The translations under genes were made by a program, and so were the position numbers. From NCBI RefSeq assembly GCF_900102035.1, contig NZ_LT629689.1, positions 4,634,001-4,698,000 on the forward strand: DNA of 64,000 bases. The letters are read 5' to 3'. A model generated the notes under the pieces. The model searched no databases and was not told the DNA's origin. It saw only the letters and a program-made list of their open reading frames with translations. The DNA comes from Pseudomonas extremaustralis (GTDB taxonomy: Bacteria; Pseudomonadota; Gammaproteobacteria; Pseudomonadales; Pseudomonadaceae). Of the stretch, positions 17,112-26,829 are shown piece after piece. Position 1 is the first letter of the stretch; the number at the start of each line of letters is the position of its first letter.

Positions 17112-17226
17112 GACATAAATGAATCGAATCGCCTGTGACTTTCCCCAGACTAGACGGTTATTCGCGGTGGGTAGGGCAGGCTTCGACAAAAAGCAGTGCC
17201 GGGTGCTGATACTGATTTGCAGGCAC

Positions 17227-17255
17227 AAAAAACCCCGAACCAGTCGGGGTTTTTT
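17227..17255 (-). terminator. Intrinsic terminator of the oprD-family gene
   Basis: A6-CCCCGA, a five-base loop and TCGGGG-T6 form a stem with U-tracts on both strands. It lies 33 bases past the stop of the minus-strand porin gene. Confidence 0.9.
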
Positions 17256-17287
17256 GTCGCCTTGAATCAGACGAGACGCCAGATCAG

Positions 17288-18604
17288 TTAGAAAACACTG
17301 ATCGGGTAGTCAGCGATCAGACGGAATTCGTTACCGCCTACGTTGTACTGGTCGGCGTTGTTGGAAACGCGCAACCAGGACGCACGAGCACGCAGGCTCA
17401 GGTCTTTGGCCGGGCCGCTCTGAACGACGTACTTGAGCTGGTTGAAGATTTCACGCTCAGTGCCATTGCCGCGGTTGGAACCGTCGTCAATGTTGGTACC
17501 GCGCACGTAGGCGATGTTGTAGGTCAGGCCAGGCACGCCGAAGGTGCCGAAGTCCAGGCCGTAGCCGGCTTGCCAGGAGCGTTCGTCCTTGCCGTTGAAG
17601 TCGGACCAGTAGGAGTTGGCCAGCAGGATGGTGTTGCCGCCGTCGCCGACGCCGCCAGCGTTGCGATAGCCGCCGTACAGGTAGCCCGTGTCGCCGGTGC
17701 TGCGCTGGTGAGCGAGGGTGAAGCTATGCGCGCCAACGGCCCACGTGGCTCCCAGGCTCCAGATTTTGTTGTCGCGGGCAGTGGCATCACCTTGGGTTTC
17801 CAGGGCGAAGCTCTTGTCCAGCTTGGTTTTGTAGCCGTTGAAGTCAAACGTCAGCGACTGCTGTTCTGGCAGTGCCAGTACGTAGTTGACGTTGACGTAT
17901 TGCTTCTTCAGCACGTCCTGCATGTCGGAGGCGTAGAGCGCAGCCGACAGGCTTTCGGTGAATTTGTAGCTACCACCGATGTAGTCGATGCTCTTCAGAC
18001 GGCCGCTATCGGTTCCCTCGGCGCTCTTGCGAGCTTCCTTGGTGAAGTGACCCGCGTCCAGTTGCAGGCCGGCGAGCTCTTTGGAAACGATCGAAGTACC
18101 GGTGTAGGTTTCCGACAGCAGACGGGAGTTGTCGTAGGCCAGGACCGGAACGTTAGGGAACTGGTCACCGTACTTGAGCACGGTATTGGATACGCGGAAC
18201 TTCACCGCCGCGCCGCCCTTGGCCAGGTCATGAGGTGCCGAGCCTGGGTTGGACGATCCATCAGGATTGGTCGTGCCGTTGCCTTGCTTGAAGAAGTCGA
18301 TACCGCCCGCGCCCGCGCGGCCTTTGCCACCGTCCAGACGGATAGCGTATTGGCCAATCACGTCAACACCCACACCCACGGTGCCTTGGGTGAAACCGGA
18401 ATCGAACTTGCCGATGAAACCCTGGCCCCATTCGGCTTTATCGCTCTTACCGTTCTTGTAGTCACGGTTGATGTAGGCGTTACGTGCGGCGATGTTCAGG
18501 TGGCTGTCTTCAACGAAACCCTTGGATTGTTCCTGGTCGTTTGCCATGGCCGTCGATGCGCTCAAAATCCCCAGAGCGATCAGACTCATCCGTTGCTTAA
18601 ACAT
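17288..18604 (-). CDS. OprD-family outer-membrane porin
   Basis: The protein has 438 residues with a signal peptide MFKQRMSLIALGILSASTAM cut after AMA or nearby. The mature start KGFVEDSHLNIAARNAYINR is typical of the OprD (Occ) family, whose 18-stranded barrels take up amino acids, peptides or small carboxylates. Later family blocks include SGFTQGTVGVGVD and WLRVSNNADQYNVGGNEFRLIADYPISVF at the end, the last Phe being the outer-membrane sorting signal. AAGGAATACAAGAAT precedes the ATG. It stands alone, with a terminator behind and an unusual leader in front. Which OprD subgroup it belongs to, and its substrate, cannot be told by eye. Confidence 0.92.
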   Translation of the reverse strand: MFKQRMSLIALGILSASTAMANDQEQSKGFVEDSHLNIAARNAYINRDYKNGKSDKAEWGQGFIGKFDSGFTQGTVGVGVDVIGQYAIRLDGGKGRAGAGGIDFFKQGNGTTNPDGSSNPGSAPHDLAKGGAAVKFRVSNTVLKYGDQFPNVPVLAYDNSRLLSETYTGTSIVSKELAGLQLDAGHFTKEARKSAEGTDSGRLKSIDYIGGSYKFTESLSAALYASDMQDVLKKQYVNVNYVLALPEQQSLTFDFNGYKTKLDKSFALETQGDATARDNKIWSLGATWAVGAHSFTLAHQRSTGDTGYLYGGYRNAGGVGDGGNTILLANSYWSDFNGKDERSWQAGYGLDFGTFGVPGLTYNIAYVRGTNIDDGSNRGNGTEREIFNQLKYVVQSGPAKDLSLRARASWLRVSNNADQYNVGGNEFRLIADYPISVF

Positions 18605-18684
18605 ATTCTTGTATTCCTTATTGCGGGTTGAGTACGCGCTGTGACACCAGGCTCCATGTCACTTTTCTGGTGTCGACTTTTCCG

Positions 18685-18721
18685 AAAAAAAAGACCCGCG
18701 GACGACTTAACATGCCGCGGG
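18685..18721 (-). terminator. Intrinsic terminator inside the oprD leader (possible attenuator)
   Basis: On the minus strand CCCGCGG, a 13-base loop and CCGCGGG are followed by TCTTTTTTTT. The hairpin lies 81 bases before the porin ATG and after a plausible promoter, so it would cut most leader transcripts short. It may be an attenuator or the end of a small RNA of about 80 nucleotides. No antiterminator hairpin was worked out. Confidence 0.65.
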
Positions 18722-18745
18722 CCTATTTCTGTGTGGAAGAGTCAT
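18707..18745 (-). CDS. Possible 12-codon leader peptide overlapping the oprD leader terminator
   Basis: ATG at 18745 opens MTLPHRNRPAAC and stops at 18707-18709, inside the loop of the terminator hairpin. The codons AGA and AGG, rare in Pseudomonas, flank an Asn codon just before the hairpin, an arrangement seen in attenuation leaders. There is no strong ribosome site, and so short a frame may be chance. Confidence 0.25.
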   Translation of the reverse strand: MTLPHRNRPAAC

Positions 18746-18772
18746 GGCGGTTAGCCACAGGCGTTGGGCGCA

Positions 18773-18802
18773 ATCCTAATCGTGCGTCGAATGATGTGTC
18801 AA
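18773..18802 (-). promoter_or_regulatory. Putative sigma70 promoter of the oprD leader
   Basis: TTGACA (complement of 18797-18802), an 18-base spacer and TAGGAT (complement of 18773-18778) read on the minus strand. The start would be near 18766, giving a leader of about 160 bases before the porin gene. Confidence 0.5.
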
Positions 18803-18832
18803 TTTCGCTAATCTTCTGTATTTAGGCGAAAT
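18802..18832. promoter_or_regulatory. Inverted repeat touching the -35 of the oprD promoter, candidate operator
   Basis: ATTTCGC at 18802-18808 and GCGAAAT at 18826-18832 form a perfect 7-base inverted repeat with 17 bases between. It abuts the -35 hexamer, where a regulator could act. The binding protein is unknown. Confidence 0.4.
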
Positions 18833-19139
18833 AATTCTAAGCGAAGGCCCACGGGCGCGTTGAACCCCGTGTTCGACACTTCTAAAAGTCGCAGATGAAG
18901 GCGCTCTGGCCTCTGGAAATTCGTACCGTTTTACTGTCGTGGGCTCCCGACGGTAACAGCGACGGATTTACCAGAGTCAATATCTCAACGGTGTTCGTAA
19001 AGAGCCTGGAACTTATATAGCAAAAACAAATAAACAATCAGGCCTTTAAACCTGTCAACTATCACAGTAGGCCCACTTTCAATTCTGCATTAGCCTGATG
19101 ATTCGGAGCCCCAACACTTCCCACTTGAGGACACGAATC

Positions 19140-20033
19140 ATGACTAGCCACGCCAATACAACCGATAAAAAACGCAGTACTGGAACAGTAACGGCCAAAA
19201 TCGACGAGACAAAAAATGGTAAGCATAATTTCAAGGCCGATGCTGGCAGGCAGCACTTTTATAAAGCAGGAGAACATTGGTTCATCGTTGCTTCAGAGCA
19301 TCTCTCCGCTCCGTATGCGGGATTCTATGGTATTTCTATCGATTTGCCGTCGAGTTTTAAAGACGATGGTGTCCAGAGAACTTATCACTTCCCAAGTGAA
19401 GTCACTGGCGGACTGACTATTCCCTGGAACACTGGCGGCCTGGTCTGCAGGGCGATTTCCGGGAGCATTACCTTATCGCTGAAAGATGAAGTAATGACTG
19501 CAAAATTTGCATTTGAAGCCCGAAATGAGTCATACAAACATGATGTCAGCCTCACCGGGGGAGACCTCAAACTCTCGGGAGCTTCCATACCGAAAAGTCA
19601 ATCAGGCGACTTCGATGCCACCTTTGAAGGTGGCGGGTTTCCGAATGACAAATTCAAGGCGGATCATGTCGAAATTTATGCGGTCAGCCAACCTGACGCT
19701 CCGCGTCGATTTAATATAGCTGGCGTCGAGAACTACACGCCCATTAATTTTGCTCGAATAGTCGTTCAAATAAATGAAGGCCTCCCTCCGGAGAAATACG
19801 AACTAAAAGGGGACGTATACAAAGTGGGTGTTCTCTGTTTTAAAAATCCTAATTTTGGCCCATTCAGAGCTCAAAGTGGAACACTGACAATAGAATCTCA
19901 CCCCTCCACAGGTCATGGAAAAGGAACGTTTAAGTGTGAGTTTTCGCCAGGCAATGGGGTGCCGCCATTCAAGGCCACAGGAACGTTCAATGTACGCGCA
20001 CCCATTCTTTATAAAGATGAATCTGAAATTTAA
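19140..20033 (+). CDS. Unknown two-repeat beta-rich protein
   Basis: The protein has 297 residues with no signal peptide and no membrane span; I do not recognise the family. The first about 30 residues are polar (MTSHANTTDKKRSTGTVTAK). Two stretches resemble each other: about 73-155 (GFYGISIDLP through SGSITLSL to a Phe-rich strand) and about 210-290 (FARIVVQINE through SGTLTIESH to TFKCEF and FKATGTFNV). This suggests a duplicated beta-sandwich domain. The start at ATG 19140 is preceded by GAGG. Base use is clearly more A/T-rich than in the neighbours (AAA, ATT, TTT codons are common), a sign of transfer. It stands alone on the plus strand. Confidence 0.75.
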   Translation: MTSHANTTDKKRSTGTVTAKIDETKNGKHNFKADAGRQHFYKAGEHWFIVASEHLSAPYAGFYGISIDLPSSFKDDGVQRTYHFPSEVTGGLTIPWNTGGLVCRAISGSITLSLKDEVMTAKFAFEARNESYKHDVSLTGGDLKLSGASIPKSQSGDFDATFEGGGFPNDKFKADHVEIYAVSQPDAPRRFNIAGVENYTPINFARIVVQINEGLPPEKYELKGDVYKVGVLCFKNPNFGPFRAQSGTLTIESHPSTGHGKGTFKCEFSPGNGVPPFKATGTFNVRAPILYKDESEI

Positions 20034-20045
20034 AAACCGCTCAAC

Positions 20046-20080
20046 GAGTACAGCGTTCATGCGAACGGCCGTCTGTACTC
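20046..20080. other. Stem-loop after the unknown gene
   Basis: GAGTACAG and CTGTACTC form a perfect 8-base stem. Inside it CGTTC-ATGC-GAACG makes a second small stem. It lies 12 bases past the stop of the gene at 19140-20033 and may stabilise or end its transcript, though there is no T-tract. Confidence 0.45.
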
Positions 20081-20150
20081 CATCCACCTTATTTGAGCGA
20101 ATTTTCCCTCTGGACTCAGGTCGTCGGCACTTGGAATCGCGCCCCCAACG

Positions 20151-20354
20151 TCATTGGTTCTGTAACAACTCGCAGAGTACTTGTACTTCATCGTCGCTGA
20201 ATAACCCCTGCGGGTAGCGTGCGCTGATCAGGCTGCACAGGTCAGGCTGCCGGATCTGCCGTGAGCCATTTTCCTTCAACCAATGCGCCAGCGCATGGAT
20301 CGCATCGCTGTCGACTCGCAAGGGGTGAATCGGGCGGTTGATATCGGCATTCAT
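20151..20354 (-). CDS. Small conserved-looking hypothetical protein
   Basis: The protein has 67 residues, is soluble and probably helical (DSDAIHALAHWLKENGSRQ, DDEVQVLCELLQNQ). A good ribosome site (GGAGAG) lies before the ATG at 20354. I do not recognise a family or function. It is a single gene, converging on the unknown gene at 19140-20033. Confidence 0.65.
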   Translation of the reverse strand: MNADINRPIHPLRVDSDAIHALAHWLKENGSRQIRQPDLCSLISARYPQGLFSDDEVQVLCELLQNQ

Positions 20355-20493
20355 TTCGCGCTCTCTCCTACTGCGTGAGCGGCTAACTTACTCAAGGTTT
20401 ATGACAGATCTGCGCACTCAACACCCCGCATCACTGTGACAAGGACAATACAAGAGCTATGCCAATGTCTTGTATTCATAGGCATGTGGACAC

Positions 20494-20526
20494 AAAAAAG
20501 CCCGCAGCCTTACTGGCCGCGGGCTT
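20494..20526 (-). terminator. Intrinsic terminator of aguA
   Basis: On the minus strand AAGCCCGCGGCC, a five-base loop and GGCTGCGGGCTT are followed by six T. One mismatch interrupts the stem. It lies 60 bases past the aguA stop. The sequence from 20355 to 20493 shows no other feature apart from the upstream region of the small gene. Confidence 0.88.
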
Positions 20527-20586
20527 GTCTTGAACGCTAAAAACGGATGGCGCCCGGTCGTCGCTGGGCTGCTGTTACAACGGCAC

Positions 20587-21693
20587 TCAGTTTTTGTGCG
20601 GAGCCGGTTGTTGTTGGGTCAGGCAGTGGATATTTCCGCCACCCAGTAACAGTTCACGGCCCGGCACCATCACCACTTCGTGCTGCGGGAACAGGTTCTG
20701 CAGGATCGCCTTGGCCTGGCCGTCCAGCGGATCGTCGAAGCTCGGCGCGATGATGCCGCCGTTGACGATCAGGAAGTTCACGTAGGAACCGGCCAAGCGC
20801 ACGCTCGGATTGCGTTCCTGGGTTCCATCCACCGGGTCCACGCCCGCACATTCTTCTGCGGTTGCGTACAGCGGCCCCGGAATCGGCATTTTGTGCACCG
20901 TGAACGCGCGTCCCTGGGCGTCAGTGCTGCTTTGCAGGACGTCCATGGCGGCGTGGCAACGAGCATAGTTCGGGTCTTGCGGGTCATCGGTCCAGGCCAG
21001 CAACACCTCGCCTGGGCGCACGTAGCAGCAGAAGTTATCCACATGGCCGTCGGTTTCGTCGTTGAACAGGCCATCCGGCAGCCAGATGATCTTATCCACA
21101 GCCAGGTTGTCACTCAGCACCGCTTCGATGGCCGCACGATCAAGGTGCGGGTTGCGATTGCGGTTGAGCAGGCATTCTTCGGTGGTGATCAGGGTGCCTT
21201 CGCCGTCGACGTGGATCGAACCGCCTTCCAGCACAAAGCCTTCGGTGCGGTAGCGCGGCGCGCGCTCGATTTCGAGGATCTTGCCGCCGACTTGCGAGTC
21301 ACGGTTCCACGGCGAGTACAAGCCGCCGTCAAAGCCGCCCCAGGCATTGAAATCCCAGTTCACACCGCGCACTTCGCCGCGCTTATTGATCACGAAAGTT
21401 GGACCGGTGTCGCGCACCCAGGCGTCATCGCTGGACATTTCCACCAGGCGAATATTGGGCACATCCAGACGGGCGCGGGCGTTTTCGTACTGGCCGGCGG
21501 AGACCGCAACCGTCACCGGCTCGAAGCGCGCAATGGCCTTGGCCACCGCCACGTGCGCCGCCTGCGCCGGCTTGCCGCCCAGGCGCCAGTTGTCCGGGCG
21601 CTCGGGCCAGATCATCCAGGTCTGGGTCTGGGGTGCCCATTCGGCGGGCATATGGAAGCCATCGGCGCGGGGTGTGCTGTGCAGGGTGGTCAT
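20587..21693 (-). CDS. aguA: Agmatine deiminase
   Basis: This 368-residue enzyme converts agmatine to N-carbamoylputrescine in the arginine decarboxylase route of polyamine metabolism. It belongs to the peptidyl-arginine deiminase family: [22 protein letters not shown] at the N-terminus, [13 protein letters not shown] and [11 protein letters not shown] in the core, and the nucleophile Cys357 in GGGNIHC near the end. Choosing ATG 21693 gives the exact length known for P. aeruginosa AguA; the longer frame from 21795 runs into the intergenic region. aguB is not adjacent. Confidence 0.96.
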   Translation of the reverse strand: MTTLHSTPRADGFHMPAEWAPQTQTWMIWPERPDNWRLGGKPAQAAHVAVAKAIARFEPVTVAVSAGQYENARARLDVPNIRLVEMSSDDAWVRDTGPTFVINKRGEVRGVNWDFNAWGGFDGGLYSPWNRDSQVGGKILEIERAPRYRTEGFVLEGGSIHVDGEGTLITTEECLLNRNRNPHLDRAAIEAVLSDNLAVDKIIWLPDGLFNDETDGHVDNFCCYVRPGEVLLAWTDDPQDPNYARCHAAMDVLQSSTDAQGRAFTVHKMPIPGPLYATAEECAGVDPVDGTQERNPSVRLAGSYVNFLIVNGGIIAPSFDDPLDGQAKAILQNLFPQHEVVMVPGRELLLGGGNIHCLTQQQPAPHKN

Positions 21694-21816
21694 GGCGAGC
21701 GGGGCTCCGAAGGGGGGGTAAAGGTCGACTTTATAGCGGATAAAAATCGGCTTTAGTAGCGATAAAAGATCATTGGCAGTAAAGATGACCGCCAATGACC
21801 GATAACAATCGACTAT

Positions 21817-24726
21817 CTAGAGTTGCTCATCCAGCACCTTCGATAGCATGTCGACAAAGAAATCCACACTGCGCCGGGAGGTGACCATCGGCGGCTTGAT
21901 CTTGAGGATGTTCAGGTAGTCGCCGGTGGGCTGCATGAAAATCCCCAGTTCGCGCAGGCGATCGCACAGCAGTGTGGTTTCTTCGGTGGCGGGTTCCAGG
22001 GTCTGGCGGTCGCGTACCAGTTCCAGCCCGAGGTAGAAGCCGGAACCGTGGACGGCGCCGACCAAGGGATGTCGCTCGATCAGCGCTTCCAGGCGCGCCT
22101 TGAAATGTCCGCCCACCACCTGGGCGTTTTCCCACAGTTTCTCTTCTTCCATCACATCCAGTACGGCCATGCCGATCCGGCAACTGACCGGGCTGCCGCC
22201 CGAGGACGAGAAGAAATACCCTTCAGCCTCCAACGCTTCAGCGATTTCTCGACGGGTAATCACCGCCCCCAGGGGTTGGCCGTTCCCCATGCCTTTGGCC
22301 ATGGTGATGATGTCGGGCACCACGCCCTGCTCTTCGAAGCCCCAGAAAAAACGCCCCATGCGGCCGTAGCCCACCTGCACTTCATCGGCGATGCACACGC
22401 CGCCTCGGTCGCGCACCAGCGCGTAAACCTGTTGCAAATAGCCCGGCGGCAAGGAGATACCGCCAGCATTGCCATACACCGGCTCGCAGATAAAGCCGGC
22501 CAACTGGCGTTTACTCGCGGCGATTTTCGCCAGGTTGTGTTCCACGCTGCGTACGTAATCCGGCGCACTGTCCTGACCACGGAATTCCCCGCGATAGGTA
22601 TTGGGCGCGGTCACGGGGTGCACCCAGTCCGGCCGGCTGCTCAGCGCCTTGGGGTTGTCGGCAATCGAGGTGGAGACTGCATCCGCCGCCACCGACCAGC
22701 CGTGATAGGCCTCCAGCACGCTGAGCATGTCGCGCCCGCCGCTGTAGGCCCAGGCCAGTCGGATCGCCAGGTCATTGGCTTCGGTGCCGCTGTTGACCAG
22801 GAACACGCGGTCCATGCCCGGCGGCGCCAGCGAAAGCAAACGCTCGGAAAACTCGGCGATCGCGGCGTAGTGAAACCGCGAGTTGGTGTTGAGCAACGAC
22901 CACTGCCGCGCCGCCACCGCCGCCATGCGCGGGTGACCATGGCCCAGCACGGCGACGTTGTTGAGCATGTCCAGGTAGGAGCGGCCTTGCATGTCGATCA
23001 GGTGATTGCGCCAGCCGCGTTCGATGCGCGGCGGGTCGACATAATAGTGTTTCTGCGAGCGGGCGAAACTGGCGTCGCGGCGGGCCAGCAGGGCTTGTGG
23101 GTCCAACTCGGGTTGCGCATCGCAGGCCAGCCCCAGCAGCGCGGCCGGCGATGGGCACAGCATCTGCCACGCCGGTGCCCGGGAGGGCGTGCAGAACAGC
23201 GGTGCGGGCAGGTCGGTGCGGCAGAGTTGCACGGTCAGCGGGCCGTCGACCTCACCGATCACCTGGCCCTTGAGCACTGCGGCGCCGGGCTGCAACAGCG
23301 CTTTCACTCCCCACAACCGCACGCTTGCCTCACTGCTGTGCACGCGTAACTCGCCGTTGACGCCCGGACGCACGATGCCCGCGAACGGCGCCTCGACGGA
23401 GGTTCCCTGGGGCACATGCAGCTCGACGTGCAGCGGGAACGTCTCCGGCTCATGGGCACTGTCGGGCCGGGTGCGCGACAAACGGTACTGCCCGTAGCGA
23501 CTTGCCGCCAGACCATGGGCCGCTGCGCCTTCCTGCAACAAACGCTGGTCGATACCCGCTTGCTCCCAGTTCCCCGCCTCGAAATGCGGGCTGAGTACGC
23601 CGAGGTCGATCAAGGCGAATTCACGCCCCACCAGGCCTGGCAGCAAGGGCGCGAATCCTTCGCTGGCAAGCGCTGCCGGGGCCTGCCCGACGCTGCTCAA
23701 AATCGCCGCTTCCATCAACTCGAAGGGTACCGACGTCGCTACGTGGAAAATTTCCCACTCGTGCTCCGCGTTTTTCAACAGATAACTGTTATCCGGGTCG
23801 AGGCGTTGCTGTTGTTCGCTGCTCAAGACCAGCACCGCGGCACGCGCGACGATCAGCGGCCACAGAGCCTGCAGCTCTTGGTGCTGCAACGGCGTGACGG
23901 CGTGACAGGCCTGGATCGCCGGCAGGATGGCAAAGGGATCGCCCTCGGCGTGATGCAACAGCGCGGCGCAGGTCACCGACAGGTCGGCAATGCGCCAGGT
24001 GTGCACCAGGTCGCCGAAATCGATCACGCCCTGAACGTGCCAATGCCGCTGGGCGTCGCGCTGCCAGACCACGTTGTCGTCGGTAATGTCCATGTGCACC
24101 GCTTGCCACGGCAGATGATCGGCCAGGGGACGCAGGTGTTTCTCAACCTGCTCGGCCACCTGCTCCAGCGCTGCGCGGTGGGGCAGGTTTTCCAGGCTGG
24201 CCAGCAAATGGGTGATCAGTTGCCGGGCGTGGCGCGGGTCCCATTGCAGGGTGCGCTCGAGGCCCGGGTGCGTAAACGTGGCCAACGCCTGGCTCATGCG
24301 CCCGCACAGCTCACCAAAGCCCGCGATGACCTTGCGTCCCAGGTGGGGCAAATGGGTCAGGGGCTGCCCGTCGATATAATCCAGCAGCCGGACATGCAGG
24401 GTCTGACCGTCGACGCTGACCGTCAGCAACTCTTCACCGTTCAGGGCCTTGATCACCCTGGGCACACGCAGATCCGCCCGAGCCTGCAACTCATTCAGAG
24501 CCGCGTGCTGAGCCTGCAACTCCACGGCGGCGTAGTCGCCCCGGCAGATTTTCAAGACAAATCGACCCCGTGCGCTGTCGACTTTGTAGTTGAGGTCTTG
24601 CTGGCTGCCCAATGATTGCAACGTGCCATGGAGGCCATAATGCTGCTCGAGCAGTTGCGCCGCCTGAGCGGGGCCGACTTGCGGGCAGGGTAGACTGGCG
24701 CGATGGATCAACGTAGCGAGCAGCAT
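21817..24726 (-). CDS. Large fusion: APH-type kinase, M23-like domain and class III aminotransferase
   Basis: The protein has 969 residues in three parts. Residues about 15-330 form an aminoglycoside/choline-kinase fold with [12 protein letters not shown] (the HxD...N catalytic loop) and [16 protein letters not shown] (the metal-binding Asp). About 380-520 resembles an M23/lipoyl-type beta domain ([20 protein letters not shown]), but the zinc ligands look degenerate. About 560-960 is a PLP class III aminotransferase: [32 protein letters not shown], and the Schiff-base Lys in [16 protein letters not shown]. Relatives are annotated as aminotransferases or as phospholyases acting on phosphorylated amino alcohols. 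A kinase plus a PLP enzyme would fit phosphorylation followed by elimination. AGAGG precedes the ATG. It is upstream of aguA on the same strand, 123 bases away. Confidence 0.85.
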   Translation of the reverse strand: MLLATLIHRASLPCPQVGPAQAAQLLEQHYGLHGTLQSLGSQQDLNYKVDSARGRFVLKICRGDYAAVELQAQHAALNELQARADLRVPRVIKALNGEELLTVSVDGQTLHVRLLDYIDGQPLTHLPHLGRKVIAGFGELCGRMSQALATFTHPGLERTLQWDPRHARQLITHLLASLENLPHRAALEQVAEQVEKHLRPLADHLPWQAVHMDITDDNVVWQRDAQRHWHVQGVIDFGDLVHTWRIADLSVTCAALLHHAEGDPFAILPAIQACHAVTPLQHQELQALWPLIVARAAVLVLSSEQQQRLDPDNSYLLKNAEHEWEIFHVATSVPFELMEAAILSSVGQAPAALASEGFAPLLPGLVGREFALIDLGVLSPHFEAGNWEQAGIDQRLLQEGAAAHGLAASRYGQYRLSRTRPDSAHEPETFPLHVELHVPQGTSVEAPFAGIVRPGVNGELRVHSSEASVRLWGVKALLQPGAAVLKGQVIGEVDGPLTVQLCRTDLPAPLFCTPSRAPAWQMLCPSPAALLGLACDAQPELDPQALLARRDASFARSQKHYYVDPPRIERGWRNHLIDMQGRSYLDMLNNVAVLGHGHPRMAAVAARQWSLLNTNSRFHYAAIAEFSERLLSLAPPGMDRVFLVNSGTEANDLAIRLAWAYSGGRDMLSVLEAYHGWSVAADAVSTSIADNPKALSSRPDWVHPVTAPNTYRGEFRGQDSAPDYVRSVEHNLAKIAASKRQLAGFICEPVYGNAGGISLPPGYLQQVYALVRDRGGVCIADEVQVGYGRMGRFFWGFEEQGVVPDIITMAKGMGNGQPLGAVITRREIAEALEAEGYFFSSSGGSPVSCRIGMAVLDVMEEEKLWENAQVVGGHFKARLEALIERHPLVGAVHGSGFYLGLELVRDRQTLEPATEETTLLCDRLRELGIFMQPTGDYLNILKIKPPMVTSRRSVDFFVDMLSKVLDEQL

Positions 24727-24874
24727 GGGGGTGGCCTCTGGTTTTTTTCAGGGGTGTATATCGCCATTGTTCGGGGGGATTACGCAACCCCCAGACATAC
24801 GCAGGTCTCCCCAGCCTCCCGACACAGGCTATGCTCCACGCGCTAATTGTTCGTTAAGGAAAAAGGCCCCCGTC

Positions 24875-25957
24875 ATGCGCATCCTCATTACCGGTGGCGC
24901 CGGTTTTATCGGTTCTGCTTTGGTACGCCAGCTGATTCAGCACACCGAGCACGAAGTGCTCAACCTGGACAAACTCACCTATGCCGGCAATCTGGAATCG
25001 CTGACCAGCATTGCGTCCAACAGCCGCTATGAATTCGTGCAGGCCGATATCATCGACCAGCCCACCGTCAGCGCCGTGCTGGCGCGTTTCGAGCCTCAGG
25101 CGATCGTGCACCTGGCGGCAGAGTCCCATGTCGACCGCTCGATTGACGGGCCGTCCGACTTTATCCAGACCAATATCGTCGGCACTTATAGCCTGCTGGA
25201 AGCCGCTCGCGGCTACTGGCAAACCCTCCCATCGCCGGCCAAAAGCGCGTTTCGCTTCCACCATGTTTCCACCGATGAGGTGTACGGCGACCTGAAGGGC
25301 ATGGACGATTTTTTCACTGAAGCCACGCCCTACGCGCCAAGTTCGCCTTATTCCGCCAGCAAGGCAGCCTCCGACCACCTGGTCCGGGCCTGGCAGCGCA
25401 CGTACGGCCTCCCCGTGCTGCTGACCAACTGTTCCAATAACTATGGACCGTTCCAATTCCCCGAAAAGCTGATCCCTCTGGTCATCCTCAACGCCCTCGC
25501 GGGCAAGCCGTTGCCGGTCTATGGTGATGGTCTACAGGTCCGCGACTGGCTGTTCGTCGAGGATCACGCCAGGGCATTGCTGACCGTGCTGACACAAGGC
25601 GTGGTGGGTGAGACCTACAACATCGGCGGCCACAACGAACAGAAAAACATCGACGTGGTCCGCAGCATCTGTGGTCTGCTGGAAGAACTGGCACCGCAAC
25701 ATCCGGCAGGGGTGACGAAATACACTGACTTGATCACGCTGGTCAAAGATCGCCCCGGCCATGATCAACGCTATGCCATCGACGCCAGTAAGATCGAACG
25801 CGAATTGGGCTGGGTCCCCCTGGAAACCTTTGAATCCGGGCTGCGCAAAACCGTGCAGTGGTACCTCGATAACCTGGAATGGTGCCGCCGGGTCCAGGAT
25901 GGCAGTTATCAGGGTGAACGATTGGGCAACACCGACACGAGTGATCTGATCGCATGA
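24875..25957 (+). CDS. rmlB: dTDP-glucose 4,6-dehydratase
   Basis: The protein has 360 residues and performs the second step of dTDP-L-rhamnose synthesis. The NAD site is [20 protein letters not shown]. The TDE triad is in [11 protein letters not shown] and the catalytic YxxxK in [17 protein letters not shown]. The start at ATG 24875 gives the family length; the frame is open further upstream but without need. It opens the rmlBACD operon, with a 4-base overlap to rmlA. The 148-base gap before it is a divergent promoter region shared with the aminotransferase fusion. Confidence 0.97.
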   Translation: MRILITGGAGFIGSALVRQLIQHTEHEVLNLDKLTYAGNLESLTSIASNSRYEFVQADIIDQPTVSAVLARFEPQAIVHLAAESHVDRSIDGPSDFIQTNIVGTYSLLEAARGYWQTLPSPAKSAFRFHHVSTDEVYGDLKGMDDFFTEATPYAPSSPYSASKAASDHLVRAWQRTYGLPVLLTNCSNNYGPFQFPEKLIPLVILNALAGKPLPVYGDGLQVRDWLFVEDHARALLTVLTQGVVGETYNIGGHNEQKNIDVVRSICGLLEELAPQHPAGVTKYTDLITLVKDRPGHDQRYAIDASKIERELGWVPLETFESGLRKTVQWYLDNLEWCRRVQDGSYQGERLGNTDTSDLIA

Positions 25958-26829
25958 TGAAAGGAATCGTACTGGCCGGCGGCTCCGGCACGCGCCTACA
26001 CCCCATTACCCTGGGTGTGTCCAAGCAGCTGCTGCCGGTGTATGACAAGCCGATGATCTATTACCCGATCTCCGTGCTGATGCTGGCGGGAATCAAGGAA
26101 ATCCTGGTGATTTCCACCCCGGCGGACTTACCGCAATACCGCAATCTCTTGGGCGACGGCAGCCAGTTCGGCGTGACGTTCAGCTACGCCGAACAACCGA
26201 CACCGGACGGCCTGGCGCAAGCCTTTCTGATCGGCGAGACGTTCATTGGCACCGATCCGGTGTGCTTGATCCTGGGCGATAACATTTTCCATGGTCATCG
26301 CTTCGGCGAGCAGTTGCATGCCGCAGTGAACCGCGGCAAGGGCGCCACCGTGTTTGGCTACTGGGTCAAAGACCCACAGCGTTTCGGCGTAATCGACTTC
26401 GATAGCGAAGGCCGCGCCGTGTCCATCGAAGAAAAACCCGCTGCCCCTAAATCAAGCTATGCCGTCACTGGCTTGTATTTCTATGACAACGATGTGATCA
26501 ACATCGCCAAGGCCATCAAGCCCTCCGCCCGTGGCGAACTGGAGATCACTGATGTCAACAACGCCTATCTGCATCGTGGGGACTTGCAAGTGGAACGCTT
26601 CGGGCGTGGCTTCGCCTGGCTCGACACAGGCACCCACGATAGCTTGCTGGAGGCCTCGCAATATGTGCAGACCATCGAGCATCGCCAAGGACTGAAAGTC
26701 GCCTGCCTCGAAGAAATCGCCTACGGCAACGGCTGGATCGACCGCAACCACCTGCTCGAACGCGCCAAATACTTCGGCAAGACCGGCTACGGCCAATACC
26801 TGTACACCCTGGCGGGAGAGACCCCGTGA
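25954..26829 (+). CDS. rmlA: Glucose-1-phosphate thymidylyltransferase
   Basis: The protein has 291 residues and performs the first step of dTDP-L-rhamnose synthesis, making dTDP-glucose. The nucleotidyltransferase signature is [18 protein letters not shown], with [20 protein letters not shown] and [10 protein letters not shown]. The protein is normally inhibited by dTDP-L-rhamnose. It overlaps rmlB and rmlC by 4 bases each. Confidence 0.97.
   Translation: MMKGIVLAGGSGTRLHPITLGVSKQLLPVYDKPMIYYPISVLMLAGIKEILVISTPADLPQYRNLLGDGSQFGVTFSYAEQPTPDGLAQAFLIGETFIGTDPVCLILGDNIFHGHRFGEQLHAAVNRGKGATVFGYWVKDPQRFGVIDFDSEGRAVSIEEKPAAPKSSYAVTGLYFYDNDVINIAKAIKPSARGELEITDVNNAYLHRGDLQVERFGRGFAWLDTGTHDSLLEASQYVQTIEHRQGLKVACLEEIAYGNGWIDRNHLLERAKYFGKTGYGQYLYTLAGETP

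Larger units (their letters stand above)
16805..17226. other. pel operon control region (non-coding)
   Basis: About 420 bases without a gene hold the pel promoter, three FleQ-like palindromes (listed separately) and a leader of about 210 bases before pelX. The stretch between 17112 and 17226 shows no recognised element. The region is visibly richer in A/T than the neighbouring coding sequence. Confidence 0.75.
18605..19139. other. Non-coding region between the oprD-family gene and the unknown gene at 19140
   Basis: The left half (to 18832) holds a minus-strand promoter, an inverted repeat, a short ORF and an intrinsic terminator, listed separately. From 18833 to 19139 I see no gene or clear hairpin, only A/T-rich sequence that must contain the promoter of the plus-strand gene at 19140. 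Confidence 0.7.
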
